From an uncultured Varibaculum sp. (lineage in GTDB: Bacteria; Actinomycetota; Actinomycetes; Actinomycetales; Actinomycetaceae): DNA of 64,000 nucleotides. The notes under the pieces are model-generated. The model was given only the letters and a program-made list of their open reading frames with translations, was not told the DNA's origin and made no database searches. Shown here piece by piece: positions 44,892 through 53,811 of this stretch (within the stretch, counting starts at the first letter, position 1; every line of letters begins with the position of its first letter). Both the position numbers and the translations under genes were made by a program. The stretch covers positions 21,092-85,091 of the forward strand of contig NZ_CABTZZ010000003.1 of NCBI RefSeq assembly GCF_902489465.1. Direction: 5' to 3'.

Positions 44892-46788
44892 CTTGGTTCT
44901 CCTTTAACACCGAGAAATCTAGCGCCGGGTAAGGATAGGCGGTAGTTTCGGCGTCCGTGTCGGGTTGTGGGGCAGCTGCCGGGGTGGCGCTATGGGCGAT
45001 CACCGGAACAGAGGTAGTAGTGGTTGGGGGCTCATTTTCTTCATCTTGCAGGTCTTGTGCCTGGTCAGGAGCAAAAAGCTCTAGCCAATAAAAACCGTGG
45101 CGGTTCAGAGTTACGGTGACGGTTTCATCCGCGCCTACTGCCGGGAACCAGCCGCCATCGAAAGCTTCCCGCAGACACCAAGTGGCCATCCCGGGCAAGG
45201 TTAGCCGCGCTGCTACCGCGCCCTCGCCCAGATTGTAGATGCAAAGCACTGTGGAGTTTTGGTCACGGCGAGTAAAGGCCAATACCGAGTCTTGATCTGA
45301 GCTTACCTGTGACAATGATCCTTGCCCGAAGCAGGTCAGGCGGCGGCGCAGATGAATGGCGTCGCGCAACCAGTGCAGCAAAGACGTGGGACGTCCCAGA
45401 GATTCTTGCACATTGATGGTGCGGTTATCCCAACCGGGAGAGTCAATCAAAGGAACCAGGAAAGACTCCGGGTCGGCGGTAGAAAAACCGGCGGTCGCGG
45501 AAGTGTCCCATTGCATCGGGGTACGCACCCCGAAACGGTCAGGGAGCCAAATATTGTCGCCCATGCCGATTTCGTCCCCGTAGTAGAGGAAGGGCGAACC
45601 TGGCATAGAAAGCAAGAGGGCGTGGGCGAGTTCTATTTTGCGGCGAGAACCCCCTAAAAGTGGCGCGAGGCGGCGGCGAATCCCCACATTTGCCCGCATC
45701 CGCGACTCGGGTGCATACCAGGAATACATGTTTTCTCGTTCCTGGTCAGTCACCATTTCCAGGGTGAGCTCATCGTGGTTACGCAAGAAAGTTCCCCATT
45801 GCGCACCCGCAGGCAGCTCCGGTAGCTCCGCCAAGATTTGCCGCAGCCCCTTGGAAGAGCCAGTACGTAGCGCCGCAAACAGCCGAGGCATCAGGGGGAA
45901 GTGGAAACAAATATGGCATTCGGGTTCGGTTTCGGTGCCGAAATAGTCAATCACATCTAGAGGAGGCTGATTGGCTTCGGCTACCATCAAAGTTCCCGGG
46001 AACTCGGCGTCCACCATTTTGCGCAGTTCACTCACAAACCAGTGAGTTTTCGGGAGGTTTTCGCAGTTGGTGCCGTTTTCTTCAAATAGGTAGGGGATCG
46101 CGTCCAGACGGAAACCATCCACCCCGGTGCGGCACCAGTAACGCACCACGTTCATTACTGCCGCTTGCACCGCCGGATTTTCAAAGTTCAAATCCGGTTG
46201 GTGCGAAAAGAAACGGTGCCAATAGTACTGTCCGCGTACCTCGTCATAGGTCCAGTTTGAGGTTTCGGTGTCGATAAAAATAATCCGGGCATCCTGGTAT
46301 TCTTGGTCGCTATCGCGCCAAACGTAAAAATCCCCGTATTCGCCCTCCGGATCTTTGCGGGAAGCCTCGAACCAAGGATGCTGGTCAGAGGTGTGGTTGA
46401 CTACGATATCGACCAAGATACGGATACCGCGTTCGTGAGCCGCCTCCACTAAGGCGGTGAAGTCCTCCATGGAACCGAAAGCCGGGTTCACATCGGTGTA
46501 AGCGCTAATATCGTAGCCTCCATCGCGCATCGGCGAAGGATAAAAGGGAGGTAGCCACAAGCAATCCACTCCCAGCCAGGCCAAGTAATCCAGACGGGAA
46601 ATCAGCCCCTGGAAATCTCCAACGCCGTCCCCATTAGAATCCGAAAAAGCCTGGATCAACACCTCGTAGAAAACGGCGCTGCGATACCAGTTCGGGGTTT
46701 CCGCAGGGGAGGGAACCGCCTGGCAATCCCGGCGCGGAAGTAATAGTTTGCCCAGGTTGTCGTATTCCTCAGATATGGCTTCGCTCAA
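44881..46788 (-). CDS. treS: trehalose synthase (maltose alpha-D-glucosyltransferase)
   Basis: Interconverts trehalose and maltose. 635 residues, GH13 family. Motifs are VDIVVNHTSDQHPWF, the nucleophile in GVDGFRLDAIPYLFEENGT, the acid/base in LMVAEANQPP and FLRNHDELTLEM, all typical of TreS. The start WYRSAVFYEVLIQAFSDSNGDG is also TreS-like. A linker-like acidic, proline/threonine-rich tail of about 60 residues follows the beta domain, with no fused maltokinase. It lies 26 bp after glgE and overlaps mak. The operon directs trehalose into alpha-glucan. Confidence 0.95.
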   Translation of the reverse strand: MSEAISEEYDNLGKLLLPRRDCQAVPSPAETPNWYRSAVFYEVLIQAFSDSNGDGVGDFQGLISRLDYLAWLGVDCLWLPPFYPSPMRDGGYDISAYTDVNPAFGSMEDFTALVEAAHERGIRILVDIVVNHTSDQHPWFEASRKDPEGEYGDFYVWRDSDQEYQDARIIFIDTETSNWTYDEVRGQYYWHRFFSHQPDLNFENPAVQAAVMNVVRYWCRTGVDGFRLDAIPYLFEENGTNCENLPKTHWFVSELRKMVDAEFPGTLMVAEANQPPLDVIDYFGTETEPECHICFHFPLMPRLFAALRTGSSKGLRQILAELPELPAGAQWGTFLRNHDELTLEMVTDQERENMYSWYAPESRMRANVGIRRRLAPLLGGSRRKIELAHALLLSMPGSPFLYYGDEIGMGDNIWLPDRFGVRTPMQWDTSATAGFSTADPESFLVPLIDSPGWDNRTINVQESLGRPTSLLHWLRDAIHLRRRLTCFGQGSLSQVSSDQDSVLAFTRRDQNSTVLCIYNLGEGAVAARLTLPGMATWCLREAFDGGWFPAVGADETVTVTLNRHGFYWLELFAPDQAQDLQDEENEPPTTTTSVPVIAHSATPAAAPQPDTDAETTAYPYPALDFSVLKENQDDR

Positions 46789-46814
46789 CGAATACTCCTC
46801 TTAAATGCTTTAGT

Positions 46815-49112
46815 CTAGGAAGCTTCGATAGACATAATATGAGCAGGTCGATCAGAGGGGTTGAGTTCGAAATAGTTAGCTGCCCCCCAATCGTAGACTG
46901 TCCCATCTAGCTCGTCGCGTACTTTAAAGCAGGACGAGGACGAGCCACTGATCTTTAGCGCCGACAGATCCAAGTGAATGGCGCCAATCGCGGTATCGTG
47001 CGGATCCAGGTTTACTACCACGATCACGGTGTCAGCCACCCCGGTCGGAGATTCCCAAGCATCCAGGTGCCGGGAGAAACAGACTACTGACGGATGGGTA
47101 GTTTCATGAATCTTCAAATTCCGCAGGCGCTGCAAAGCCGGGTGACGGCGGCGAATCCCATTCAAAGTAGTGAGCAAACCCATCATTTCTTGCGCGGTTT
47201 CTCCGGAGTAATCACGTGGCTTGTACTCGTATTTTTCGTTATCGATTTGCTCCTCAAAGCCGGGACGCTGCACATTTTCAATCAGTTCATATCCGCTATA
47301 AATACCCCAGTTAGGGGAACCAGTAGCAGCTAAAACTGCCCGCATTTTGAAGGCCTGAATCCCGCCATCCACCATGACCTGGGTCAAAATATCGTGGGTA
47401 GTTGGCCAGAAAGAAGGCCGCATATAGGGGCTGGATTCCCAAGCCACCTCGTCGAAGTATTCTTCAATCTCTTTACGGGTGTTCCGCCAAGTGAAATAGG
47501 TGTAGGACTGATGGAAACCTACCTGCGCCAAAGTGCGCATCATCGCGGGGCGGGTAAACGCTTCCGCCAGGAACAACACTTCGGGATGCTTGTTGCGGAA
47601 CTCCGCTAAAATCTCTTGCCAGAACTGTACCGGCTTGGTGTGGGGATTATCCACCCGGAAAATCGTTACTCCATGATCAATCCACTTTTGAATCACGTCC
47701 CGCACCGCGTTATACAAACCGCGATAGTCCTGATCAAAAACCAGGGGATAAATATCTTGATATTTCTTGGGAGGATTCTCTGCGTAGGCAATCGTTCCAT
47801 CCGGGCGGTGCTTAAACCACTGTGGATGATCCTTCACCCAGGGATGATCCGGGGAGCATTGCAGCGCCAAATCCAGCGCTACCTCTAGACCTAGACCTTT
47901 CGCTTTCTTAACGAAGTAATCAAAATCGTCAAAATCGCCCAGATCAGGGTGAATAGCGTCATGGCCGCCCTCGGGGCTACCAATGCCGTAAGGTGAGCCG
48001 GGATCTTCCGGGGTAGCCTCCAAAGAATTATTACGTCCCTTACGGAAAGTAGTTCCGATGGGGTGAACCGGAGTTAAATAGGCGACGTCAAACCCCATAG
48101 CGGCAATGCGCGGCAAATCAGCGGCGGCAGTGCGCAAGGTTCCCGTATGCCAATGCCCTTCCTGATCTTTATAGGCACCGATAGAACGGGGGAAGATTTC
48201 GTACCAGGAACCGTAAAGGGCGCGTTCGCGGTCAACCCGCAAAGGATAGGTGCGGGAAGACTCGAGCAGATCCCGGAGGGGATGAGCCCGGAAGATTCCT
48301 CGAATCGAAGAATGAAGCCCCACCGACAGACGCTCTTGCACCGGACGCGACTGATCCCGCATAGCTTTGGCGGCATCCAAGAGGCGAGCGGCGCTCTTGG
48401 GATCCGGTGCTTGCTGGGCAGGATTATTTACCGCTTCCCCGTTAGCGGCACGTTCAAAAAGCCTGGCGCCTAGCTCAAACTCCATCTCTACATCTTGATC
48501 TGCCTGCACCTTAATGGAGGCTTCCTTTGCCCAGGTCTGATAGGGGTCACAGAAAGTGTCGACCCTAAAACTCCAGTCCCCAACGCCGGTGGGCTTAATC
48601 CAGGCTTCCAGGCGATCTAAACCGGGCGCGACATCGTACATCCGCGTCCGCATCGTTTCTTTACCCTGCGGATCGACCAATACCACTTCCGCCCCTAAAG
48701 CATCGTGGCCTTCCCTAAACACCGTGGCGCGCACGGGGAAAGATTCATTCTCGACTGCTTTGGCTGGCCACAGGCCGTCCTCGAAAACCGGTTCTACTTC
48801 GGTGACCGGGATCCGCGCCAGCCGAGCCTCGGGAGAAATAAGGTTCAAAGGTTTAAGGGTAGCCGCTTTGGGGGTGGCTGCTTTCGCGCGGCTGGCGCGC
48901 CGGCGAGGAACGCTGGTAGCAGTTTTAGTTTTACTGGCGGAGGCCGTCTTGGCTTTCGCGGTAGCGCCTGCCGGGGGAGTAGTGGTGGCGGCTTTGGCGT
49001 GCACCGCGGTTTTACGGGAACTGGTGGCGCTCACCTTAGAAGATTTAGCCCTCTGACCAGCTGAACTAGTAGTTGAGCGAGTTTTGCGGGAACGAGGCGT
49101 ATCGCCGGCCAT
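46815..49112 (-). CDS. glgE: alpha-1,4-glucan:maltose-1-phosphate maltosyltransferase
   Basis: Extends alpha-1,4-glucan with maltosyl units from maltose-1-phosphate. 765 residues. The GH13_3 catalytic core carries GVTIFRVDNPHTKPVQFW (nucleophile Asp), LFLAEAFTRPAM (acid/base Glu) and the N-terminal all-beta domain with VRATVFREGHDALGAEV. Typical GlgE proteins are about 660-700 residues. This one has an extra N-terminal tail of roughly 95 residues made of K, R, A, S and T, reminiscent of histone-like or RNA/polyanion-binding tails. AAGGAGA lies six bases upstream of the ATG. First gene of glgE-treS-mak; the product feeds GlgB. Confidence 0.95.
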   Translation of the reverse strand: MAGDTPRSRKTRSTTSSAGQRAKSSKVSATSSRKTAVHAKAATTTPPAGATAKAKTASASKTKTATSVPRRRASRAKAATPKAATLKPLNLISPEARLARIPVTEVEPVFEDGLWPAKAVENESFPVRATVFREGHDALGAEVVLVDPQGKETMRTRMYDVAPGLDRLEAWIKPTGVGDWSFRVDTFCDPYQTWAKEASIKVQADQDVEMEFELGARLFERAANGEAVNNPAQQAPDPKSAARLLDAAKAMRDQSRPVQERLSVGLHSSIRGIFRAHPLRDLLESSRTYPLRVDRERALYGSWYEIFPRSIGAYKDQEGHWHTGTLRTAAADLPRIAAMGFDVAYLTPVHPIGTTFRKGRNNSLEATPEDPGSPYGIGSPEGGHDAIHPDLGDFDDFDYFVKKAKGLGLEVALDLALQCSPDHPWVKDHPQWFKHRPDGTIAYAENPPKKYQDIYPLVFDQDYRGLYNAVRDVIQKWIDHGVTIFRVDNPHTKPVQFWQEILAEFRNKHPEVLFLAEAFTRPAMMRTLAQVGFHQSYTYFTWRNTRKEIEEYFDEVAWESSPYMRPSFWPTTHDILTQVMVDGGIQAFKMRAVLAATGSPNWGIYSGYELIENVQRPGFEEQIDNEKYEYKPRDYSGETAQEMMGLLTTLNGIRRRHPALQRLRNLKIHETTHPSVVCFSRHLDAWESPTGVADTVIVVVNLDPHDTAIGAIHLDLSALKISGSSSSCFKVRDELDGTVYDWGAANYFELNPSDRPAHIMSIEAS

Positions 49113-49241
49113 AGTGTCTCCTTATTAGACGGACTGCTTCCCCTCCAGCCTAACAAGCGGCAGTGCACCTCGCGTCCTTTCCGCTGTCAGCAAGCAAGAA
49201 AAGTGAGCGTAAAGTGCAGATACTTTGGACAAAAAACAGTT

Positions 49242-49907
49242 TTAACCATCGGTAGCAGAAGCCGGACCATCTAAGGAAATCTTAGGGCCGAGATAGGTGG
49301 GTTTTTGCTCGGTAAGCACCCAAGCAACATCCTTGGTGCGCGCCAAATACTCGCGGAGGTTACGTTCTACTTGCCCCCGATACGCATTACCGGCTGCACC
49401 TACTCCCCAAACCTCGATACCGCGACTTTGACAATCGTAGAGGGCGCGGGGCAGGTGATAGGGCTGAGTCACTACGATCGCGCGTTGTACCGAAAAAATT
49501 GCTTCCGCGCGATAAGCGGATTCATAGGTAGAAAAACCGGCATGATCAGCATAAATCACCTGGGGGCTAATCCCATGCTTAATTAACCACTGCCGCATCG
49601 CCTTGATCTCGTCATAGTGAACCTGACCATGGTCACCGCTAATCAAGATCTTTTTCGCCGCTCCTGCTTGATACAAATTCAAAGCGGTTTGCAGGCGGTG
49701 GGTAAGCATCGGCGAGGGCGAGCCATTAGGCTTTACCCCCGCTCCCAAAACCAAAATCACCTGGGCGTTTTTAGCCTTGGCCTCAGTTAAAGAAACCATC
49801 TGGTCTTTCGTTTGCTGCCAAACATAAATGTTGGTTCCAGCCACGATAATAGCGGCCAACACCACCAGAGTAATCACTAGTCGGATCAGTCCCCGTAAAG
49901 CACGCAT
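49242..49907 (-). CDS. SanA/YdcF-like DUF218 membrane protein
   Basis: 221 residues. One N-terminal membrane segment (about 8-28) followed by a DUF218 domain: ILVLGAGVKPNGSPSPMLTHRLQTAL (about 50), KILISGDHGQVHYDE (about 86) and ESAYRAEAIF, VVTQPYHLPRALY. This matches SanA (vancomycin high-temperature exclusion protein) in the way the gene encodes a short anchor plus the DUF218 domain. It probably acts in envelope barrier function; the reaction is not established. It is four bases downstream of trpS and probably cotranscribed with it. Confidence 0.88.
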   Translation of the reverse strand: MRALRGLIRLVITLVVLAAIIVAGTNIYVWQQTKDQMVSLTEAKAKNAQVILVLGAGVKPNGSPSPMLTHRLQTALNLYQAGAAKKILISGDHGQVHYDEIKAMRQWLIKHGISPQVIYADHAGFSTYESAYRAEAIFSVQRAIVVTQPYHLPRALYDCQSRGIEVWGVGAAGNAYRGQVERNLREYLARTKDVAWVLTEQKPTYLGPKISLDGPASATDG

Positions 49908-49911
49908 GAGG

Positions 49912-51015
49912 TTAGTAAACCATGTTCATTGCCTGGCGAACCTCCGCCAAGGTCTGGTTAGCGACCTCATTGGCGCGTTGATTTCCGCGCTCTAGTACCT
50001 GCCACAAATAGCCAGGGTCAGCCAAGAGTTCCGCGCGCCGCGCCCTAATCGGGGACAGGGCGCTATCTAAAGCCTCCGTGAGTACCTGCTTCAGCTTGCC
50101 CGCACCCTGATCTCCGATTTCCTCGGCCAAAGCGCACGGATCCTGCCCGCTAGCTAGGCCGGCCAGGCGTAACAGGTTCGAAACCTCGGGGCGATTCTCG
50201 GGATCATAAGTAATCTGGCGCTCGGCATCAGTCTTGGCGCGTTTAATCAGCTTCGCGGTCTCATCACTGGTCATCCCCAGTTCGACCGTATTCCCCCGCG
50301 ACTTCGACATTTTTTCGCCATCCAACCCCAAAATCAGGGCACCATCACCAGAAAGCAAGCCCTCCGGACGGGGAAATACCCGGTGGTCTAAATCTGATTT
50401 GCGCCGGAAGACCCGCTCGAAACGATCCGAAATTACCCGCGCCTGCTCCAAGTGAGGAAGCTGATCTTTACCTACCGGCACCAGGTTCGCTTTACAGAAC
50501 AAAATATCGGCCGCCTGATGTACCGGGTAAGTCAGCAACAATCCCGACATAGGCCGCTCCGACGCCTCCAACTCTGCCTTCACCGTGGGGTTGCGGTGCA
50601 ACTCCGCCTCCGTAACTAGCGACAGGAACGGTAACATTAACTGGTTCGCTGCCGGCACCGCTGAGTGCGTGAAAATCGTGGTCTTTTCCGGATCCAGGCC
50701 GCAAGCAAGATAGTCTGCCAGCATATTGAGGACACGCTCGCGAATCGGGCCAGTACCCTCCCGATCTGTAATCACCTGATAGTCCGCGATCAGAATCCAG
50801 GTTTCTACCCCGCGCTGCTGGATCGTGACCCGGTTCTTAATTGTCCCGAAATAATGCCCCAAATGCAGGGCGCCCGTGGGGCGATCCCCAGTGAGTACCC
50901 GGAACTTGGAAGGATCCTTGTCGATCGCCGCCTCAATCTCTTGAGATTTCAGCTCCGCGCGCTTCAAAGAAGCCGCATCAGTGGAATTTTCTAGTTTCTC
51001 GCCGCTTTCGCTCAT
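49912..51015 (-). CDS. trpS: tryptophanyl-tRNA synthetase
   Basis: Charges tRNA-Trp. The class I motifs are present: HLGHYFG (HIGH-like, about 55) and KMSKSRGN (KMSKS, about 240). ADYQVIT and YPVHQAADIL are typical TrpRS stretches. The ATG at 51015 (MSESGEKLEN) is preferred to an upstream TTG. About 367 residues, slightly longer at the N-terminus than most bacterial TrpRS (about 330-340). Palindromic element copy B lies 74 bp upstream and could affect its expression. Confidence 0.96.
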   Translation of the reverse strand: MSESGEKLENSTDAASLKRAELKSQEIEAAIDKDPSKFRVLTGDRPTGALHLGHYFGTIKNRVTIQQRGVETWILIADYQVITDREGTGPIRERVLNMLADYLACGLDPEKTTIFTHSAVPAANQLMLPFLSLVTEAELHRNPTVKAELEASERPMSGLLLTYPVHQAADILFCKANLVPVGKDQLPHLEQARVISDRFERVFRRKSDLDHRVFPRPEGLLSGDGALILGLDGEKMSKSRGNTVELGMTSDETAKLIKRAKTDAERQITYDPENRPEVSNLLRLAGLASGQDPCALAEEIGDQGAGKLKQVLTEALDSALSPIRARRAELLADPGYLWQVLERGNQRANEVANQTLAEVRQAMNMVY

Positions 51016-51374
51016 GATTCCCAGTCTACGGTGCCAAGGATATTCCCGGAAAACCGGATGCAATCCTGCAGCTTTTCTTGTCAGTTGTGCGTGGAGGCGA
51101 GATTTTTCCTCCTGCCCAAGAATTCGGGAAACGTGGCCACGTTTTCCGAATTCTTATGCCCACCGCGCCTGCTCGGATAAAATCTCGCCCCCGGGTTCAC
51201 TCGGAATAACTTTTACCCCACGCTTTCCCAATACATTGAAGCTGCTAGGTCTGGTTGCACTCGGGTTTTCGGGAATGAAGTTAAATAACAGAGTGTGTCG
51301 GCTGTTAGTTGCGAGTGCAGTTGATTTTCTGTTGCCTTGAAATTTGGCGGTAGTTCCGCGCCTGTAGGTTGTAT
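51016..51374. other. 359-bp intergenic region between the NYN gene and trpS
   Basis: Apart from palindromic element copy B I see no gene or recognised RNA. The trpS promoter must lie here. The stretch 51200-51374 is AT-richer and unstructured. Confidence 0.6.
51089..51194 (+). repeat. palindromic intergenic element, copy B
   Basis: Same orientation as copy A. Outer stem GGCGAGATTTT/AAAATCTCGCC; inner stem AAGAATTCGGGAAAC with GTTTTCCGAATTCTT (one G-U). Relative to copy A, changes in one arm are matched in the other. It shares TTCTTATGCCCACCGCGCC with copy A exactly. Confidence 0.9.
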
Positions 51375-52166
51375 TTATTGCTCTAAGTTGTCATCGATCA
51401 AGGTACTACCCGAATCAATATTTGACATTTGAGTTATATGAAGGGGATCTTTTTCGTTTTCTGGTGGTCTATTAACGCATTCTCTTACCCCATCGACATG
51501 CTCCGAAAGGCTGTCTGTAACATGTGCCCACATTGGATCAAGTAAGAAATCAATTCCGCCGCGTCGCGCATACTTAGCTGCGGGTACAAAGTCTGAATCC
51601 CCCGAAATCATGATTATTTGGTTGACTATTCCAGCCTGAGCGAGAGAAGCAATGTCCAGACCCATGCGCATATCAACGCCTTTTTGGGTAATGTCAAACC
51701 CAAAATCTTGTTCGGTTAAATCATCGACCGTCTTTCGTCCTGCGCATAAATCCTTCAGTGGCGCAGGCTTTAAAAAATACCCGCGTTGGGTTTCGAGTTC
51801 CTCACCTCTACGGAACGCGACTTTGCGTTTGCGTATTAGTGCGGTGAAAAAATCATTTGCCCATCTATACTGGTCGCTTTTTCGTAGATTAACTTGTTTT
51901 TTCAACAGAGGATGGTAAAGCACCTTATCGGAGGGCGGGCAATCGTAGTAAAACACTCTGTACAAATTGCTACGCGATTCACGAATATGGCGGCGACAAT
52001 ATGCCATCAATTCATCTGCTCGATCCTGCGGTTCTTTATCTCCGAAAAGAAAATGAGCCCGTCGTCTGTAGAATCCGCCATCTACCATGATGGCGGTGAT
52101 TAATGGGCGGCGTACAATTTGTAAATCTTCTGGTCTTTTGCCGTTGGCAGTGCTGTGTTTCGTCAA
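51375..52166 (-). CDS. NYN-domain (LabA/DUF88-like) putative RNase
   Basis: 263 residues. The NYN/PIN-like nuclease fold is shown by AIMVDGGFYRRR (Asp about 29), RVFYYDCPPSD (about 72), VDMRMGLDIASLA (about 165) and the final IMISGDSDFVPAAKYARRGG (about 186-205). These provide the cluster of acidic residues that bind metal in NYN nucleases. No extra domain is evident; the tail is short and acidic. The frame starts at a TTG (52166) with AAGGA twelve bases upstream; an ATG at 52088 would give a shorter form that begins right at the first strand. It lies next to an orphan hsdS in an AT-richer island between inverted repeats. A role in RNA decay or defence is inference. Confidence 0.85.
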   Translation of the reverse strand: MTKHSTANGKRPEDLQIVRRPLITAIMVDGGFYRRRAHFLFGDKEPQDRADELMAYCRRHIRESRSNLYRVFYYDCPPSDKVLYHPLLKKQVNLRKSDQYRWANDFFTALIRKRKVAFRRGEELETQRGYFLKPAPLKDLCAGRKTVDDLTEQDFGFDITQKGVDMRMGLDIASLAQAGIVNQIIMISGDSDFVPAAKYARRGGIDFLLDPMWAHVTDSLSEHVDGVRECVNRPPENEKDPLHITQMSNIDSGSTLIDDNLEQ

Positions 52167-52274
52167 TGTTTGCGCGAATCCTTGGGGTGAACGAAGCTCC
52201 TGTCATCGGCACTCTCCTGATAAGTGGAGGGTCAACGGCAGGAGCCCTTTCCCTTCATGATACCCCTATTTTCG

Positions 52275-53456
52275 TTATGATGCAGTTGCTCTGGACAGGT
52301 TTGCCGTGCGCGAATTGTTGGGGGCGAAAGTTAGGAGTTGGTCGCGGTAATACTCGTACTGTTTACGTCGAGCCGCAATTTCTGCCGGTAAACCAGAAGA
52401 AAGATCATTTACCAGAGCATCAAACTTATCCAGAATGGCAACAATGCGTTCCTGCTCCTCCAAAGATGGAACGGGGATTTTATATTGTTTAATAATTGTC
52501 GCATTGATGTTTGATTGTGAACCCCGTCCCAAGGATTTTAACTGCTCGTAATTGTTTGCAACTATGTGAAATACATATCGATAGTTAGCGACAGTTGAAT
52601 TAATTTCTAAATTGCAACAAGCCTGATTTGTAGTCAAAGCTATTTTAGCTATTGCTGTTTTTGCAGCCGTAGCACCATACATAGCTATTACTATGGAATT
52701 TTCTTTTACCCAGTTAGCTGCAGAATTCTGTAATCCGAGTTCAGTAATTGTCGCAGACGTTTCAAATATTTCGTTAAAGTTAATGTCCTGTGTACGCAGC
52801 CAAGGAATGCTTCCACCGAAATAACCAGGAACATTACGTTTTGGAGTACCTCCAGAAGAAACCTTTGTGCAAACATCGGTCAGCGGCAGGAGTTTTACGT
52901 TGTCTTCTCCTAAACGATTGGTGAGATTCTCCAAGGTTAAAAGCGAGTCGCGGTAGTACTCGTACTGTTGGCGACGAGCTTCTAGCTCCGTAAAAGAATC
53001 TAAAATCCGTACGATCTCATTTTGCACTTCCAGTGGCGGCACTGGAATCTTTAACTTGGCGATATCTTTCGGATAGACATGGGGGACTCCGCTTCCCTTC
53101 TTCAGGGAATGTAAGAATTCCTGTTTATTCTTCAACCAGTGGTAAAGAAAACGTGTATCTAGTTGAGGATCAGTGGTGATACTAAAAGCATCTGAAACAA
53201 AAATTGGCGAGTCCCAATACTGAACAAAGCCGGCGTAAGCGCCCGAACCGGCAACCGTTAGCAGCTCGCCAGTTCGGTTTGATTCGTTGTGCCAATAGGC
53301 GGGGCCTCTGCCACCTGCTATCACCGGGATATCTCCAGGAATAGCAGTTTTCTTAGATATGTACTTTCCCCGCTCTAGTGTCGCAACATCGGATATTAGC
53401 TTCTCATCCACGCCGTTGGGGCAGAGGTGGGAGATTAGGTCTTCTACTCGGCTCAT
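52275..53456 (-). CDS. hsdS: type I restriction-modification specificity subunit (orphan HsdS)
   Basis: 393 residues from the ATG at 53456, which has AGAGGT six bases upstream. Two target-recognition domains (about 10-150 and 200-345), each followed by a conserved helix (LEVQNEIVRILDSFTELEARRQQYEYY and LEEQERIVAILDKFDALV plus RRKQYEYYRDQLL). It would direct a methylase/restriction complex to a bipartite DNA site. No hsdM or hsdR is in the window and the flanks are a NYN gene and glgX, so it must work with subunits encoded elsewhere or be a silent donor. Base composition is lower in GC than the neighbours, pointing to transfer. Confidence 0.92.
   Translation of the reverse strand: MSRVEDLISHLCPNGVDEKLISDVATLERGKYISKKTAIPGDIPVIAGGRGPAYWHNESNRTGELLTVAGSGAYAGFVQYWDSPIFVSDAFSITTDPQLDTRFLYHWLKNKQEFLHSLKKGSGVPHVYPKDIAKLKIPVPPLEVQNEIVRILDSFTELEARRQQYEYYRDSLLTLENLTNRLGEDNVKLLPLTDVCTKVSSGGTPKRNVPGYFGGSIPWLRTQDINFNEIFETSATITELGLQNSAANWVKENSIVIAMYGATAAKTAIAKIALTTNQACCNLEINSTVANYRYVFHIVANNYEQLKSLGRGSQSNINATIIKQYKIPVPSLEEQERIVAILDKFDALVNDLSSGLPAEIAARRKQYEYYRDQLLTFAPNNSRTANLSRATAS
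52344..52979 (-). repeat. 30-bp imperfect direct repeats inside hsdS
   Basis: Copies at 52344-52373 and 52950-52979 share GGTAxTACTCGTACTGTT and encode the repeated RRxQYEYYRDxLL motif after each target-recognition domain. Recombination between such repeats is how HsdS proteins swap specificity domains in other genomes. Confidence 0.75.
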
Positions 53457-53811
53457 GCGGTTACCTCTTTGTTTAGGGTGCTGCTGGCGCTTTTGGGGAT
53501 TGGTGTTTGCGCTGTTGCAGCTTGCAAGGTGAACCTCCCGATAATCGCGACCTCGTCCTATATCGTACAAAGTTACTAAGCATCTAGCGGTAAATTTGCC
53601 GCCGCTGATCTACTTCACTGACAGATATTTGCAGGTTCGCGCGGGGGAGAGATTTTATCCGAGTGGGTGCGGTGGGCATAAGAATTTGGAAAACGTCGCT
53701 ACGTTTTCCAAATTCTTGGGCGGGAGGAAAAATCTCGCCCTCGTGCGCATAGTAAAATCCCCACGATGTCCATATATCGTTAAGGATTTTTTCTACCAGG
53801 AGCGGGAATGA
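53457..53811. other. 355-bp intergenic region between hsdS and glgX
   Basis: It holds the hsdS leader and a probable promoter on the minus strand near 53555-53590 (TACGATATAGG), and palindromic element copy C at 53639-53748. No gene is seen. Confidence 0.55.
53639..53748 (-). repeat. palindromic intergenic element, copy C
   Basis: Reverse orientation relative to A and B. The inner stem is AAGAATTTGGAAAACG with CGTTTTCCAAATTCTT, perfect. The outer stem GAGATTTT/AAAATCTC is continued by G/C-rich arms. It starts 63 bp beyond the glgX stop codon. Confidence 0.9.

Noticed and set aside
53457..53570. 38-residue extension of HsdS
   Set aside because: The extension is polar low-complexity sequence without a ribosome site; ATG 53456 has AGAGGT and the usual HsdS N-terminus.
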